Source: Dehalococcoidia bacterium (GTDB taxonomy: Bacteria > Chloroflexota > Dehalococcoidia > Lucifugimonadales > Lucifugimonadaceae). From it: DNA of 63,692 nucleotides. Below the pieces are notes generated by a model. It made no database searches, was not told the DNA's origin, and saw nothing but the letters and a program-made list of their open reading frames with translations. The DNA is taken from assembly GCA_026421185.1 (NCBI GenBank), contig JAPKCH010000007.1, forward strand, positions 1 through 63,692, in the 5' to 3' direction. A program made the position numbers and the translations under genes. The number at the start of each line of letters is the position of its first letter. The stretch's first letter is position 1. Shown here one piece after another: positions 1 through 9,112 of the stretch.

Positions 1-2
1 AG

Positions 3-641
3 ATTTTCCAGCGTATGTATACACCGGCTATCGGGTCGGGACAGGTGATGAACTACCTGAGCCAAACCGGTAACAACGTTCTCAGTGGAGCCGACATGCT
101 CGCTGAGGCGCCCCGGCAGTACAAGTCGAAGGTCGAGTACGCGGACAACCCGATTGCGAAGTCGCTTAGGGACGTTGCTCGTGTTCACACGGCAGGGCTT
201 GGCACACGAATTTTCTACACGACCCACGGTGGCTATGACCACCATGCTCAGGAAGTACCAGCGCACGCACGGTTGCTCCAAGAAATGACCACCGCAATCG
301 AAGATTTCATGCAGGACTTGCGTGATCACGATGCGGCTGAGGAAGTGAACATTCTTGTGTTCACCGAATTCGGTCGACGTATCAAGGACAACGGTTCAGG
401 CACTGATCACGGCACCGGTGGAGGTGCGTTCATGATCGGCGAAAACGTAAAGGGTGGGCTCTATTCTGAGTATCCGTCGCTTGCGGTTGCCGACTGGAAG
501 TTCGGTGAAGATATGGACTTCACCATCGATTTCCGAAGCGTCTACAGCACTATCCTGAATCAGTGGATGGGTCTCGATCCTGTCGACATCGTTGGCGGGC
601 AGTTCGAACAGTTCAATCCGTACACAAAGACGATGGTTTAA
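3..641 (+). CDS. DUF1501 family protein, C-terminal part (5' end outside window)
   Basis: The frame is open to the left edge, so this is the C-terminal part of a longer protein; the ATG at 15 is internal. The sequence has the late DUF1501 (sulfatase-like fold) motifs: a TTHGGYDHH stretch near residue 70, FTEFGRR near 120, and a GTDHGTGGG stretch just after. DUF1501 proteins are widespread in Planctomycetes and Chloroflexi and usually have no assigned reaction; they often sit next to DUF1800 or repeat proteins. Here the next gene, 17 bp downstream on the same strand, encodes an NHL propeller, so the two are probably co-transcribed. Family assignment is fairly sure, function unknown. Confidence 0.8.
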   Translation: MFQRMYTPAIGSGQVMNYLSQTGNNVLSGADMLAEAPRQYKSKVEYADNPIAKSLRDVARVHTAGLGTRIFYTTHGGYDHHAQEVPAHARLLQEMTTAIEDFMQDLRDHDAAEEVNILVFTEFGRRIKDNGSGTDHGTGGGAFMIGENVKGGLYSEYPSLAVADWKFGEDMDFTIDFRSVYSTILNQWMGLDPVDIVGGQFEQFNPYTKTMV

Positions 642-658
642 TCCCAAGGGACAATTTA

Positions 659-1657
659 ATGACTAAACCACATGCTTTGCTCAGAGCGGGCTACCCGTTT
701 TATTCCACACTCGGAATGCGCCGCGTTACGACTGCTCCGGCCGATGTTGTAGTTGGAACCGAGCGCGATGTTTACACGCTGAACCGTTTTGCCGGTGAAG
801 GCGGTGAGATCAGGCGTACAAATTGGGATGACGAGGATTTAGGTGATATCGGAAGCGGGTTCATTTGGCCCGTGCAGATGATCTCCGACCCCGACGATTC
901 GCTGGTTGTTTCTGATGAAGGAAATCACACGATAAGTTTCTGGTCGAAAGACGGAGCGAAGCTCAATTCTTGGGGTACTCATGGCTCCGAAGATGGAGAA
1001 CTTGATCGCCCTTCAGGGATTACTTTTGATGCGAACGGCGACATGTACGTTGTAGACACTCTGAACCACCGTGTTCAGAAGTTCACCGTCGATGGCAAGT
1101 TCATATCTTCATTTGGATCGTTCGGCGATGGCGATGGACAGTTCAACATGCCGTGGGGCATTGGAATCGACCCGAACGATGGCTCGATTGTAATTGGCGA
1201 TTGGCGAAATGATCGAGTACAGAAATTCTCATCGGAAGGTGAGTATTTGCTGCAGTTCGGCACTTCGGGATCTGAACGCGGTCAGCTAAATCGACCTGCT
1301 GGTGTGACCATCGATGGGCATAGTGACATCTATGTTGCCGACCGTGGAAATCATCGGGTTCAACTGTTCAATCCTGCTGGCGAATTCGTCGACATATTCC
1401 TCGGTGACGCTGTTTTATCGAAGATTGGTCGAACATACATAATGGCAAACCCGAAGGTACTGAGGTCACGGGAAGATATCGATCACGTCGACGTCAAGCG
1501 ACTACGTGGCGTTATGTCGGTACGGGTCTATGGCGATCTGATGTACATACCCGATTTTGGTTGCCACCGGATTCAGGTGTATCGCAAAGAGGCATATGAA
1601 CTAACCGAATCTGAGATCTACCCACGTCCAAAAGCACCAACCCTCTACACCGTTTGA
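659..1657 (+). CDS. NHL-repeat beta-propeller protein
   Basis: 332 aa from ATG 659, chosen because AAGGGA lies 8 nt upstream and the longer in-frame start (563) would overlap the DUF1501 gene. From about residue 75 to 225 there are at least three NHL repeats with the usual pattern: a G(I/V)(T/A)(F/I)D strand, a (I/M)YVAD-type strand, then NHRVQKF or NHRVQLF and a glycine-rich GSxGxxxGQF(N/D)xP linker. NHL propellers usually act as binding scaffolds; the 6-bladed family (SMP30/NHL) can also be hydrolytic, but I see no specific catalytic motif. No obvious signal peptide or membrane segment. Probably in one transcript with the DUF1501 gene; partner unknown. Confidence 0.85.
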   Translation: MTKPHALLRAGYPFYSTLGMRRVTTAPADVVVGTERDVYTLNRFAGEGGEIRRTNWDDEDLGDIGSGFIWPVQMISDPDDSLVVSDEGNHTISFWSKDGAKLNSWGTHGSEDGELDRPSGITFDANGDMYVVDTLNHRVQKFTVDGKFISSFGSFGDGDGQFNMPWGIGIDPNDGSIVIGDWRNDRVQKFSSEGEYLLQFGTSGSERGQLNRPAGVTIDGHSDIYVADRGNHRVQLFNPAGEFVDIFLGDAVLSKIGRTYIMANPKVLRSREDIDHVDVKRLRGVMSVRVYGDLMYIPDFGCHRIQVYRKEAYELTESEIYPRPKAPTLYTV

Positions 1658-1718
1658 TGGTTTTTAATTCTTTAGATTTTGGCTGTGTTGGTAGTGGTTG
1701 GATGATGGGTATTGCTCA

Positions 1719-2057
1719 ATGCCTATAATGTATGGCTTCGGGGCTCAACGTCGGCAGATGCTCGACGCTGAACTGAAACGACTGATCGACGAAATGCCTC
1801 AGCTTGGGATGGAATCTATGTTTTTGGTTGGGCCGTTCGCAAGAGGCGAAGTTGGACCGGGTACAGCGTTGGATCTTGTCGTGGTTCAGGAGACAGACGA
1901 ACCCGTTCATCGCCGCGCTGACTTTTGGACGACTCATTTGCGACCACGAATCGGGATGAATTTTTACGTTTACACGCTGGACGAGTTTGAAAACCCTCAG
2001 AGTCATGATCCCGTGCTTCATGATGCCGCCAACAACGGTGAAAAGGTCTACGGATAG
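1719..2057 (+). CDS. MNT-type minimal nucleotidyltransferase-like protein, catalytic motif degenerate
   Basis: 112 aa if started at ATG 1719 (ATG 1728 and TTG 1698 are in-frame alternatives; none has a clear ribosome site). It looks like the small nucleotidyltransferase half of an MNT/HEPN pair: a helix, then VGPFARGEVGPGTALDLVVV. The family motif is GS...(D)xD. Here the serine is a proline (residue 39) and the first aspartate of DxD is an alanine (A50-L-D52), so catalysis is doubtful. The HEPN gene starts 5 bp downstream, as is typical of these two-gene modules. In characterised pairs the MNT protein can AMPylate the HEPN partner; whether this one can is unclear. Confidence 0.65.
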   Translation: MPIMYGFGAQRRQMLDAELKRLIDEMPQLGMESMFLVGPFARGEVGPGTALDLVVVQETDEPVHRRADFWTTHLRPRIGMNFYVYTLDEFENPQSHDPVLHDAANNGEKVYG

Positions 2058-2062
2058 ACGCA

Positions 2063-2467
2063 ATGGCTAATCGAGATTCATCTGTAAGTTGGCTGGCTCA
2101 GGCCGATGCTGATTTGGAAGCCGCACGAGCGAACGCAGATCAAGATCGTCATGCGCTAGCGTGTTTTTTGTCCTACGAGACTGCGGTGAAAGCAGTGAAG
2201 GGATTTTTGTACAAGAAGGGGGCGGAGATGGTGTGGGGTGATCATCTTTCCGATCTGTGCGAAGACGCTATGGCGTTCGATCCATCGTTTGATTTTGTAA
2301 AATCAGTTGGTGCGTTATTGGATAAGCATGCTACTGGCGCGCGTAATCCTGATGCAGTCGGTGGGGCTGTGCCTGCGCAACTTTACGACGCTAACGATTC
2401 AAGTCATTCGATAGAAATCGCTGGCGAAGTGCTTGAGGCTGTTCGCGTAAAGATATTGGCGGAGTAG
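2063..2467 (+). CDS. HEPN-domain protein, partner of the upstream MNT-like protein
   Basis: 134 aa, all helical by eye. It shows the HEPN start (SWLAQADADLEAA), the middle helix with CFLSYETAVKAVKGFLY, a WGDHLSDL turn, and GARNPDAVGGAVPAQLYD near residues 92-109. That last part matches the HEPN subgroup with a (Y/N)P(D/N)A motif, not the Rx4-6H ribonuclease motif of toxin HEPNs such as RnlA or SO_3166; I see no such R...H pair. It follows the MNT-like gene by 5 bp, so the two form a cassette. It could be a toxin-antitoxin remnant or a nucleotide-binding module with another role. Confidence 0.7.
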   Translation: MANRDSSVSWLAQADADLEAARANADQDRHALACFLSYETAVKAVKGFLYKKGAEMVWGDHLSDLCEDAMAFDPSFDFVKSVGALLDKHATGARNPDAVGGAVPAQLYDANDSSHSIEIAGEVLEAVRVKILAE

Positions 2468-2570
2468 TGGTTTTTTAGGTGAAATGACTTCAGTCAAAGT
2501 TCCTCTGACCTCGGCATCCAATACGTAATCAGCCCACAGCCTAGCCATCTCATTTTGAGTGAGAGTTAAT

Positions 2571-3326
2571 TTAATTCGTAGCCCACTCTATGGCGGCGGA
2601 TTGCATGGCGTTTACGCCGGTTTTGAACTCGGAAAAATCGATGCCGTAGTTCCAGTCGGTCCATAGCTCGTCGCTTACGACAAGAATGTTGCAGCACGTT
2701 ACATCACGATGTTCAGCGACTCGATACATCGCCGAAGTCTCCATATCTATACCGAGAATGCCGGATTCCATGTGGCTAGCGATATCGTCGGTCATCTCTC
2801 GGTAGAAACCGTCAGTCGTCCACCAATCACCGCTTGCCGTGCGCCCACCATGCTTTTCGATTAGCGAAGAAAGCTTAGCGAGCATTGCCTGATCGGCAGT
2901 TGGGTCGCCTTTGTCCGGGTAGTGCGAGGAAGTTCCCTCGTCGAGAATTTTCACAGCGTTCGGAATCAGCACGTCGCCAACGGGATGGCTAGTATCGATC
3001 CCCCCTGACGCACCAACTCCAACAAATGATTCAGCTCCGCATGCAATTAAATCTTCCATCAGCATGATCGTCCCAGGTGCCCCGATTGGAGCGAACGCCA
3101 CTGTGATTCCACCTTGATTGTTGTCTACAGTACGAAGCCAGAACGTGTCGATGAACATCGTACGAGGAGCCGGAGTGGCTCCAAGCGCATTGGAAAGTTC
3201 TTCAGCCCACTTCTCGGTCCAAGTGAGCAGGACTTTCTTACCGACGCGCATATCGTCGAACGATTCGCCTCGGGCCTTTAGACGATTTCCTACGGCCTGA
3301 TGCGGTGTAAAACGTGGGTGTGACAT
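2571..3326 (-). CDS. Nucleoside phosphorylase (uridine/purine phosphorylase family)
   Basis: 251 aa starting MSHPRFTPHQ at ATG 3326; the open frame runs further up to 3455 but that part overlaps the upstream gene. Family features seen: VGVGASGGID (phosphate/ribose loop) around residue 100, and GIDMETSAMYRVAE near 190, the DMEx signature in which Met and Glu bind the ribose hydroxyls. These cytosolic enzymes cleave nucleosides with phosphate to base plus (deoxy)ribose-1-phosphate. The exact base is not predictable by eye. It starts 7 bp after the stop of the HpaI-like aldolase gene on the same strand, so the two are probably an operon. Confidence 0.8.
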   Translation of the reverse strand: MSHPRFTPHQAVGNRLKARGESFDDMRVGKKVLLTWTEKWAEELSNALGATPAPRTMFIDTFWLRTVDNNQGGITVAFAPIGAPGTIMLMEDLIACGAESFVGVGASGGIDTSHPVGDVLIPNAVKILDEGTSSHYPDKGDPTADQAMLAKLSSLIEKHGGRTASGDWWTTDGFYREMTDDIASHMESGILGIDMETSAMYRVAEHRDVTCCNILVVSDELWTDWNYGIDFSEFKTGVNAMQSAAIEWATN

Positions 3327-3333
3327 GAAAGCC

Positions 3334-4104
3334 TTAGAGTCCCAAGGGGCCTTTGACGCCAGCGAGGTAATCGGCGGCTCCGGCCTGCATAAATTTAGAG
3401 GCCGAGCTAACGATCCACTTGATCCCACGTTCGTGCCAGAACAGTGTCTGATCAACGGTTACGCCAAGCGTTCCGGTGTACTTGTCGGCTGCGTTGATTC
3501 GTTCGTGCATATCCTGAATTGAGTCGACTACTTTGTCGCTCATGGTCTGCCCTGGAATTCCGAAGTTCACGGAAAGATCGCCAGGCCCAAGAAAGATAGC
3601 ATCGGCGTTTTCTGTGGCAATAATTTCGTCGGAATTTTCAATACCTTCTAGGGTCTCGATTTGGAGAGAAACGAACGTTTCTTCATTCGATTCCTTGATG
3701 TAGGTAGCGAGGTCTTGAAGACCAAAGCGTGCGTTTCGACCTGCGAAAGCCCCACGTTTACCCATTGGTGGGTACTTCACGGCGTCGACGACTTTCTTGC
3801 CGTCGGCAGCGTTGTTGATGAGTGGAATCATCACACCTGCGGCACCGGCGTCCATGTACCGCTGGATGTGCTGTTGTTCGTTCAGACCAATGCGCATGAT
3901 GGCGGTTGTGCCTGAAAGCTCTGCGGCACGAATCATGTGTTCGGCGGTTTCGTAGTCCATTGGCCCGTGTTCACAGTCGATGACCACGAAATCGAAGCCC
4001 ATCCAACCCATCGTTTCCGTCATTCCGGGTGATGGCAGTCCGACGAATGGTCCTACCGTGGATTTGCCTTCGTTTAGCTTCTGCTTCAGTGCGTTCTTAT
4101 TCAC
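3334..4104 (-). CDS. HpcH/HpaI family class II aldolase
   Basis: 256 aa from GTG 4104, which has GGAG 8 nt upstream. TIM-barrel features of the family are present: VVIDCEHGPMDYE near 40 (catalytic His), MRIG near 70, GAAGVMIPLI near 90, LQIETLEGIEN near 148 (metal-binding Glu) and FLGPGDLS near 170 (metal-binding Asp). The family performs retro-aldol cleavage of 2-keto-3-deoxy or 4-hydroxy-2-oxo acids to pyruvate and an aldehyde, needing a divalent metal. First gene of a two-gene operon with the nucleoside phosphorylase. The substrate cannot be told; it fits the catabolic theme of the region. Confidence 0.85.
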   Translation of the reverse strand: MNKNALKQKLNEGKSTVGPFVGLPSPGMTETMGWMGFDFVVIDCEHGPMDYETAEHMIRAAELSGTTAIMRIGLNEQQHIQRYMDAGAAGVMIPLINNAADGKKVVDAVKYPPMGKRGAFAGRNARFGLQDLATYIKESNEETFVSLQIETLEGIENSDEIIATENADAIFLGPGDLSVNFGIPGQTMSDKVVDSIQDMHERINAADKYTGTLGVTVDQTLFWHERGIKWIVSSASKFMQAGAADYLAGVKGPLGL

Positions 4105-4237
4105 TCGTATCGCTCCGGATCAAAATTATGATTGTCTGGCAGAACGAGAATACTCGCATGTGGAGCATCGTGAAAGTCTGGCTTGGTACGGATAGTGCGC
4201 CGTGGCGGAGCCTTGGGCCTGATGTAATTTTGCTGGA

Positions 4238-5434
4238 ATGGAACGGCGATTGCGTTGGACTAGGACGGGTTTGGGTCAATACCATGTTGGTGTGAACACT
4301 TTAGACCAAATATCCGACTACGTTTTGTCGCCTGAGTTTGAACCCGTGAAAGATCTACTTGAACAAGATATTCAAGATGGACTTCATCCCGGCGCACAGT
4401 TGAGCATTGCTATCGATGGTGAACTAATTGCCGACTTTGCAGTTGGTGAGAGAATTGTCAATTCCGGTGTCGCACTGACGAACAATTCAGTGATGCCGTT
4501 ATTTTCATCGGCGAAACCGATTACTGCAGTAGCCCTTGGGGTTTTGGCAGATTCTAAACGTCTGAACTTTGATGATCCTGTCGCTACTCATATTCCTGAG
4601 TTCGCTACCAACGGTAAATCAGCAATTCAGATCAAGCACATTATGAACCACACTTCTGGTTTGGCGTATGATGCTCTTGCCGATGGAGGACGTAATCGAG
4701 CTGAAGTGATTGCTCGATTAAGTGGTTCAGGCACTATCGACGACTGGATACCCGGCGAACGTTCGGCTTATATTCCGACCGCAGGCTGGCACATTCTTGG
4801 TGAGATTATCGAACGGGCAGGCGAAAGTTCGTTCGAATCGTTTGTTCAGGATTTCATTTTGAATCCGGTCGGAATGAACAGCACATTTCCGAATGTTGCC
4901 CCCGCGCTAGCTGGCGAACTTGGGGATGCCTTCGGCGTAATGCATGACTCCCGTCAGCAACCGATGACTGTGAGTGCTGCATGCACGCCTGAGCAGCTAG
5001 GTAGGTTTATATGTCCCGGAAGCAGCTTTCACGGCCCTGCACATGACATGGTCAAGTTCTACTCGATGTTGCTCAATGACGGCGTTACGTTGGATGGTGA
5101 GCAACTTATTTCCGAAGACACGCTAAGTACGTTGACTACACGCCAGCATGAAGGTTTGCTGGATGAAACGTTTGGCGTTGTTATGGATCGCGGATTGGGA
5201 TTCTTTGTCGACAGTCAGCGACATAGTCCAGCTGCTCCATACGGCTACGGCACTTCTGCATCATCCGTGGCTTTTGGGCATGGCGGTAAAGAATCGTCTT
5301 TAGGTTTTGCTGATCCTGAAAAGGGACTTGCAGTATCGTTGGTGTTCAACGGAATGCCAGGCGAACCAAAGCATGATCGTCGATTGAAACGAGTATTGTC
5401 GGCGGTTTACGAAGCGGTTGAGGCCGTTGAGTAA
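4238..5434 (+). CDS. Serine hydrolase of the class C beta-lactamase/EstB family
   Basis: 398 aa from ATG 4238; GTG 4292 is an equally plausible start giving a protein about 18 residues shorter, and neither has a good ribosome site. Catalytic motifs: SSAK (S90-x-x-K93), a Tyr at about 178 (SAYIPTAGW, the YxN-like position, with Thr in place of Asn) and FGHGGKESS near 350 (the KTG/HGG box). No signal peptide is visible, so a cytoplasmic esterase or amidase is more likely than a secreted beta-lactamase. It stands alone, divergent from the HpaI-aldolase operon. Confidence 0.85.
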   Translation: MERRLRWTRTGLGQYHVGVNTLDQISDYVLSPEFEPVKDLLEQDIQDGLHPGAQLSIAIDGELIADFAVGERIVNSGVALTNNSVMPLFSSAKPITAVALGVLADSKRLNFDDPVATHIPEFATNGKSAIQIKHIMNHTSGLAYDALADGGRNRAEVIARLSGSGTIDDWIPGERSAYIPTAGWHILGEIIERAGESSFESFVQDFILNPVGMNSTFPNVAPALAGELGDAFGVMHDSRQQPMTVSAACTPEQLGRFICPGSSFHGPAHDMVKFYSMLLNDGVTLDGEQLISEDTLSTLTTRQHEGLLDETFGVVMDRGLGFFVDSQRHSPAAPYGYGTSASSVAFGHGGKESSLGFADPEKGLAVSLVFNGMPGEPKHDRRLKRVLSAVYEAVEAVE

Positions 5435-5551
5435 AAGATGACATTCATCGTTTTCTTTGTCAGTGTCGTAATCTGACTGAAGCGCCAAAACTTGGGGTAT
5501 AACGATTGCTTTAGATCAAAGCTTAAGCCTACTACTACGGTTATTAATCGG

Positions 5552-5767
5552 AATCCGAAAAAAAAATTGCGCATACACGTCATATGGAGTTAGTCTGATT
5601 GGGAAATGATTTTTCGTAACATACATCTGACCGACTGCCTCTGTTGCTGTACCACCTCTGAGGAGATGGCACCCTAGGATCGCGCACAAGCACGCACCGT
5701 AACGCCAACCCTCGCTAATCGAATGCGGGGTTTTTTTTTGGCAATTACTAATTCATAAAAATACATC
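5552..5767 (+). ncRNA. Structured leader-like RNA, copy 1 (upstream of metY)
   Basis: The 474-bp gap before metY holds a 216-nt block nearly repeated at 19745-19961 on the other strand. Shared features in order: AATCCG start; TTGCGCATACAC; a hairpin with 11-nt arms (5575-5585 / 5604-5614) and an 18-nt loop; a 43-nt core at 5629-5671 (37/43 identical in the two copies) containing GTACCACCTCTGA and GAGATGGCA; a TAGG that can pair with the bases just before the core; GCAC repeats; then a terminator hairpin and a T-run. Downstream the conserved ATTACTAATTCA...ATACATC tail continues. I recognise no Rfam family. Position before metY suggests a methionine/SAM-linked riboswitch, but a free small RNA is equally possible. 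Confidence 0.65.
5709..5739 (+). terminator. Intrinsic terminator at the end of RNA copy 1
   Basis: CCCTCGC pairs with GCGGGG around the loop TAATCGAAT and is followed by nine T residues (5731-5739). It ends the conserved RNA 170 bp before metY, which would allow conditional termination. Confidence 0.8.
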
Positions 5768-5896
5768 TAATGAACCATGCTAAAGTTTCAGCTAAATTCG
5801 ACCAAATGTTTTTTTCACGTAATGCTTGCTGGTCCGGTTGAGATTTTGTGTTTGGAAAGAATGAGTTCTTGTTAGAATAAAAAACGCCTAAATTAA

Positions 5897-7228
<1,332 letters not shown>

Positions 7229-7254
7229 TAGCTAGTTCGATAGCAAACAACAGT

Positions 7255-7290
7255 GCCGGTCACGAGCCAGTGAAATCCCTCGTGATCGGC
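7255..7290 (+). other. Hairpin in the metY-metA gap
   Basis: A 12-bp stem with one G-U pair (7255-7266 with 7279-7290, GCCGGTCACGAG and CTCGTGATCGGC) ends 10 nt before the metA ATG. No T-run follows. No Shine-Dalgarno is visible for metA, so the stem may affect its translation or mRNA processing. Confidence 0.45.
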
Positions 7291-7300
7291 GACTACTCCT

Positions 7301-8191
7301 ATGACTTTAATTCTTCCAACCAACTATCACGCTCTTCCACAGATCGAACAGAATCGCGTGAAGTGGGTTCCGGTTCCACAGGCTAAGAAGCAAGATATTC
7401 GTCCTCTTAGGATCGGCATAATGAACATAATGCCGATCGGTGAACAGTACGAATTCAATCTGCTGTTGCCTTTAGGATTGTCGGTTTTGCAGATCGAACC
7501 AGTTTGGATTCGATTGGAATCCCATCAGTACAAAACGTGGGAGCCGGGTCATATCGACGATCACTACGTTAGTTACGCAGAGGCGATAAAAGACTCGATG
7601 CTCGACGGGTTAATCATTACTGGTGCTCCTGTTGAGCATCTCAAGTTCGAAGAAGTTGCGTATTGGAACGAGTTCACTGAGATAGCGAAGCACGCCCGAG
7701 CACATACTCCGAATACGCTGGGTATTTGCTGGGGAGCGTTTGCACTTGCTTACTTGGAAGGCATTAGCAAAGTAGATTTTGAACAGAAATTGTTTGGGGT
7801 TTATGAGCTGAATAACCTCGATACTGAGCACTTTATTATGGGTGCGATGGACGACGCATTTCTTTCACCTCAAAGTCGGATGGCAGGAATGTCTGACACC
7901 GAACTTTTGCTAGCGCGAGATCGAGGTGATATCAATCTTTTGGCGCATGGTAAGGAATCGGGTTACACGATTTTCGAGACCAAAGATCAAAAGGTACTGA
8001 TGCATCAGGGACACCCGGAATATAGCTCGGGGAGACTTGCGTACGAAGTGCTTAGAGATGCTGGTGATGATTCAGTGTCACTAGTTCAGAATTTTGATCC
8101 ATCGAATCCGGTGAACCGATGGCGGATGCACCGGAATACGTTCTTCCATCAGTGGCTGCGGTATTGTTACACGCAGATTAGTTTGCGATAG
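7301..8191 (+). CDS. metAA: Homoserine O-acetyltransferase, MetA type
   Basis: 296 aa, the normal MetA length. Class I glutamine amidotransferase-like fold: IMNIMP near 40, TGAPVEHLKFEEVAYW (108-122), catalytic Cys143 in GICWGA, and HQGHPEYSSGR near 232 (His and Glu of the triad). MetA enzymes differ at position 111: Gly there gives succinyl-CoA use, Glu gives acetyl-CoA use. Here the matching residue is Glu112 (PVE), so acetyl transfer to homoserine is predicted. This agrees with MetY just upstream, which uses O-acetylhomoserine. The product feeds methionine synthesis. Confidence 0.93.
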   Translation: MTLILPTNYHALPQIEQNRVKWVPVPQAKKQDIRPLRIGIMNIMPIGEQYEFNLLLPLGLSVLQIEPVWIRLESHQYKTWEPGHIDDHYVSYAEAIKDSMLDGLIITGAPVEHLKFEEVAYWNEFTEIAKHARAHTPNTLGICWGAFALAYLEGISKVDFEQKLFGVYELNNLDTEHFIMGAMDDAFLSPQSRMAGMSDTELLLARDRGDINLLAHGKESGYTIFETKDQKVLMHQGHPEYSSGRLAYEVLRDAGDDSVSLVQNFDPSNPVNRWRMHRNTFFHQWLRYCYTQISLR

Positions 8192-8284
8192 CTTCGGGAT
8201 TTTTCATCCTTGGCTATATTTAGGATCGGAGTGGGTCTAGCGTTGTGAATCCCCTCAACTTAGGGAGAAAGGACATGACCCGTA

Positions 8285-9049
8285 CTATCCTTTGAAGACG
8301 GTGTCGGGAATGTCTCGGTTTATAAGCAATCGACGTACTCGTTTGAGGATTGCGTCTGCGATTCGGTGACCCGCCTGATCGGCTTTGATCACACACCATC
8401 GAGGATCGGTCTTCGACAACTCCAAGTAGCCTTTGCGAATGTTCTGGTGGAACTTCAACGGCTGTTCCTCAAAACGTCGCTGGCCTTCGTCGTCGACTCG
8501 TGTAGGCGATTTGTCGTCGGGAGCGCTGAACAGGTCAGGCTCGTTTGAGACTCTCGACAAGCTAACTTTCGGGTCGAGATCGAGAAGCACTGTTAGGTGT
8601 GGTTCGAATCCAGCAGTAGCGATATCGTTGAGCTGCTTGATCGTTTTCAGATCTCCACCACGTGCGTATCCCTGATATGCGAGGGTTGAATCTATGTATC
8701 GATCGAGAACAACTATCTTGCCTTTATCGAGGGCAGGGCGGACGGTTTCAAACATGAGTTGAGCACGCGCTGCTTCGAAAAGTAGGGTTTCGGCAAGCGG
8801 TGAAGATGTATTGGCTCGTTTGATCCAGCGTCGCACGTTGTTTCCTAGATCGGAACTGCCGGGTTCTTGGCAGTGGATAGTGTCGATTCCGAAGCCCTGA
8901 AGCTTGTGGAATAGACGTTCTGCCTGAGTCGATTTACCGACTCCTTCGCCACCCTCGAAAGTAATCAGAATCCCGTTTTTCACCGTGCGCTTTTTCATGC
9001 GCTCAGCTTCGGCTCCAAAGTCCATTTCTTCCTGCTGTTTAGCAGTCAA
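8285..9049 (-). CDS. tmk: Thymidylate kinase
   Basis: 254 aa from TTG 9049; ATG 9025 is an alternative, and the family core starts only at about residue 27 (ILITFEGGEGVGKSTQ), so the N-terminal end is uncertain. P-loop GGEGVGKST, VLDRYIDSTLAYQG (the DRY motif) near 118, and a lid region. Phosphorylates dTMP to dTDP. An insert around 160-180 (FSAPDDKSPTRVDDEG) is longer than usual. Last gene of a minus-strand run after the AAA/R3H ATPase, with a 63-bp gap. Confidence 0.9.
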   Translation of the reverse strand: MTAKQQEEMDFGAEAERMKKRTVKNGILITFEGGEGVGKSTQAERLFHKLQGFGIDTIHCQEPGSSDLGNNVRRWIKRANTSSPLAETLLFEAARAQLMFETVRPALDKGKIVVLDRYIDSTLAYQGYARGGDLKTIKQLNDIATAGFEPHLTVLLDLDPKVSLSRVSNEPDLFSAPDDKSPTRVDDEGQRRFEEQPLKFHQNIRKGYLELSKTDPRWCVIKADQAGHRIADAILKRVRRLLINRDIPDTVFKG

Positions 9050-9112
9050 GTTTCAATCCTCGTACTTGCAGTGAATTAGGCAGTGCCTCGCCCAAGGTTA
9101 ATAGTCAGAAGC

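Noticed and set aside
5552-5767. Calling the duplicated RNA a SAM-I, SAM-II or cobalamin riboswitch because metY follows
   Set aside because: None of the conserved cores of those classes can be found in either copy; only context supports a SAM-type ligand.
5770-5841. 23-codon ORF starting at the ATG after RNA copy 1
   Set aside because: No Shine-Dalgarno, no similarity to the DUF4395 start found at the same position in copy 2, and too short to judge.
8276-8296. Strong Shine-Dalgarno (GGGAGAAAGGAC) followed by ATG at 8276 (+ strand)
   Set aside because: The frame stops after six codons and runs into the opposite-strand tmk gene; no coding evidence.
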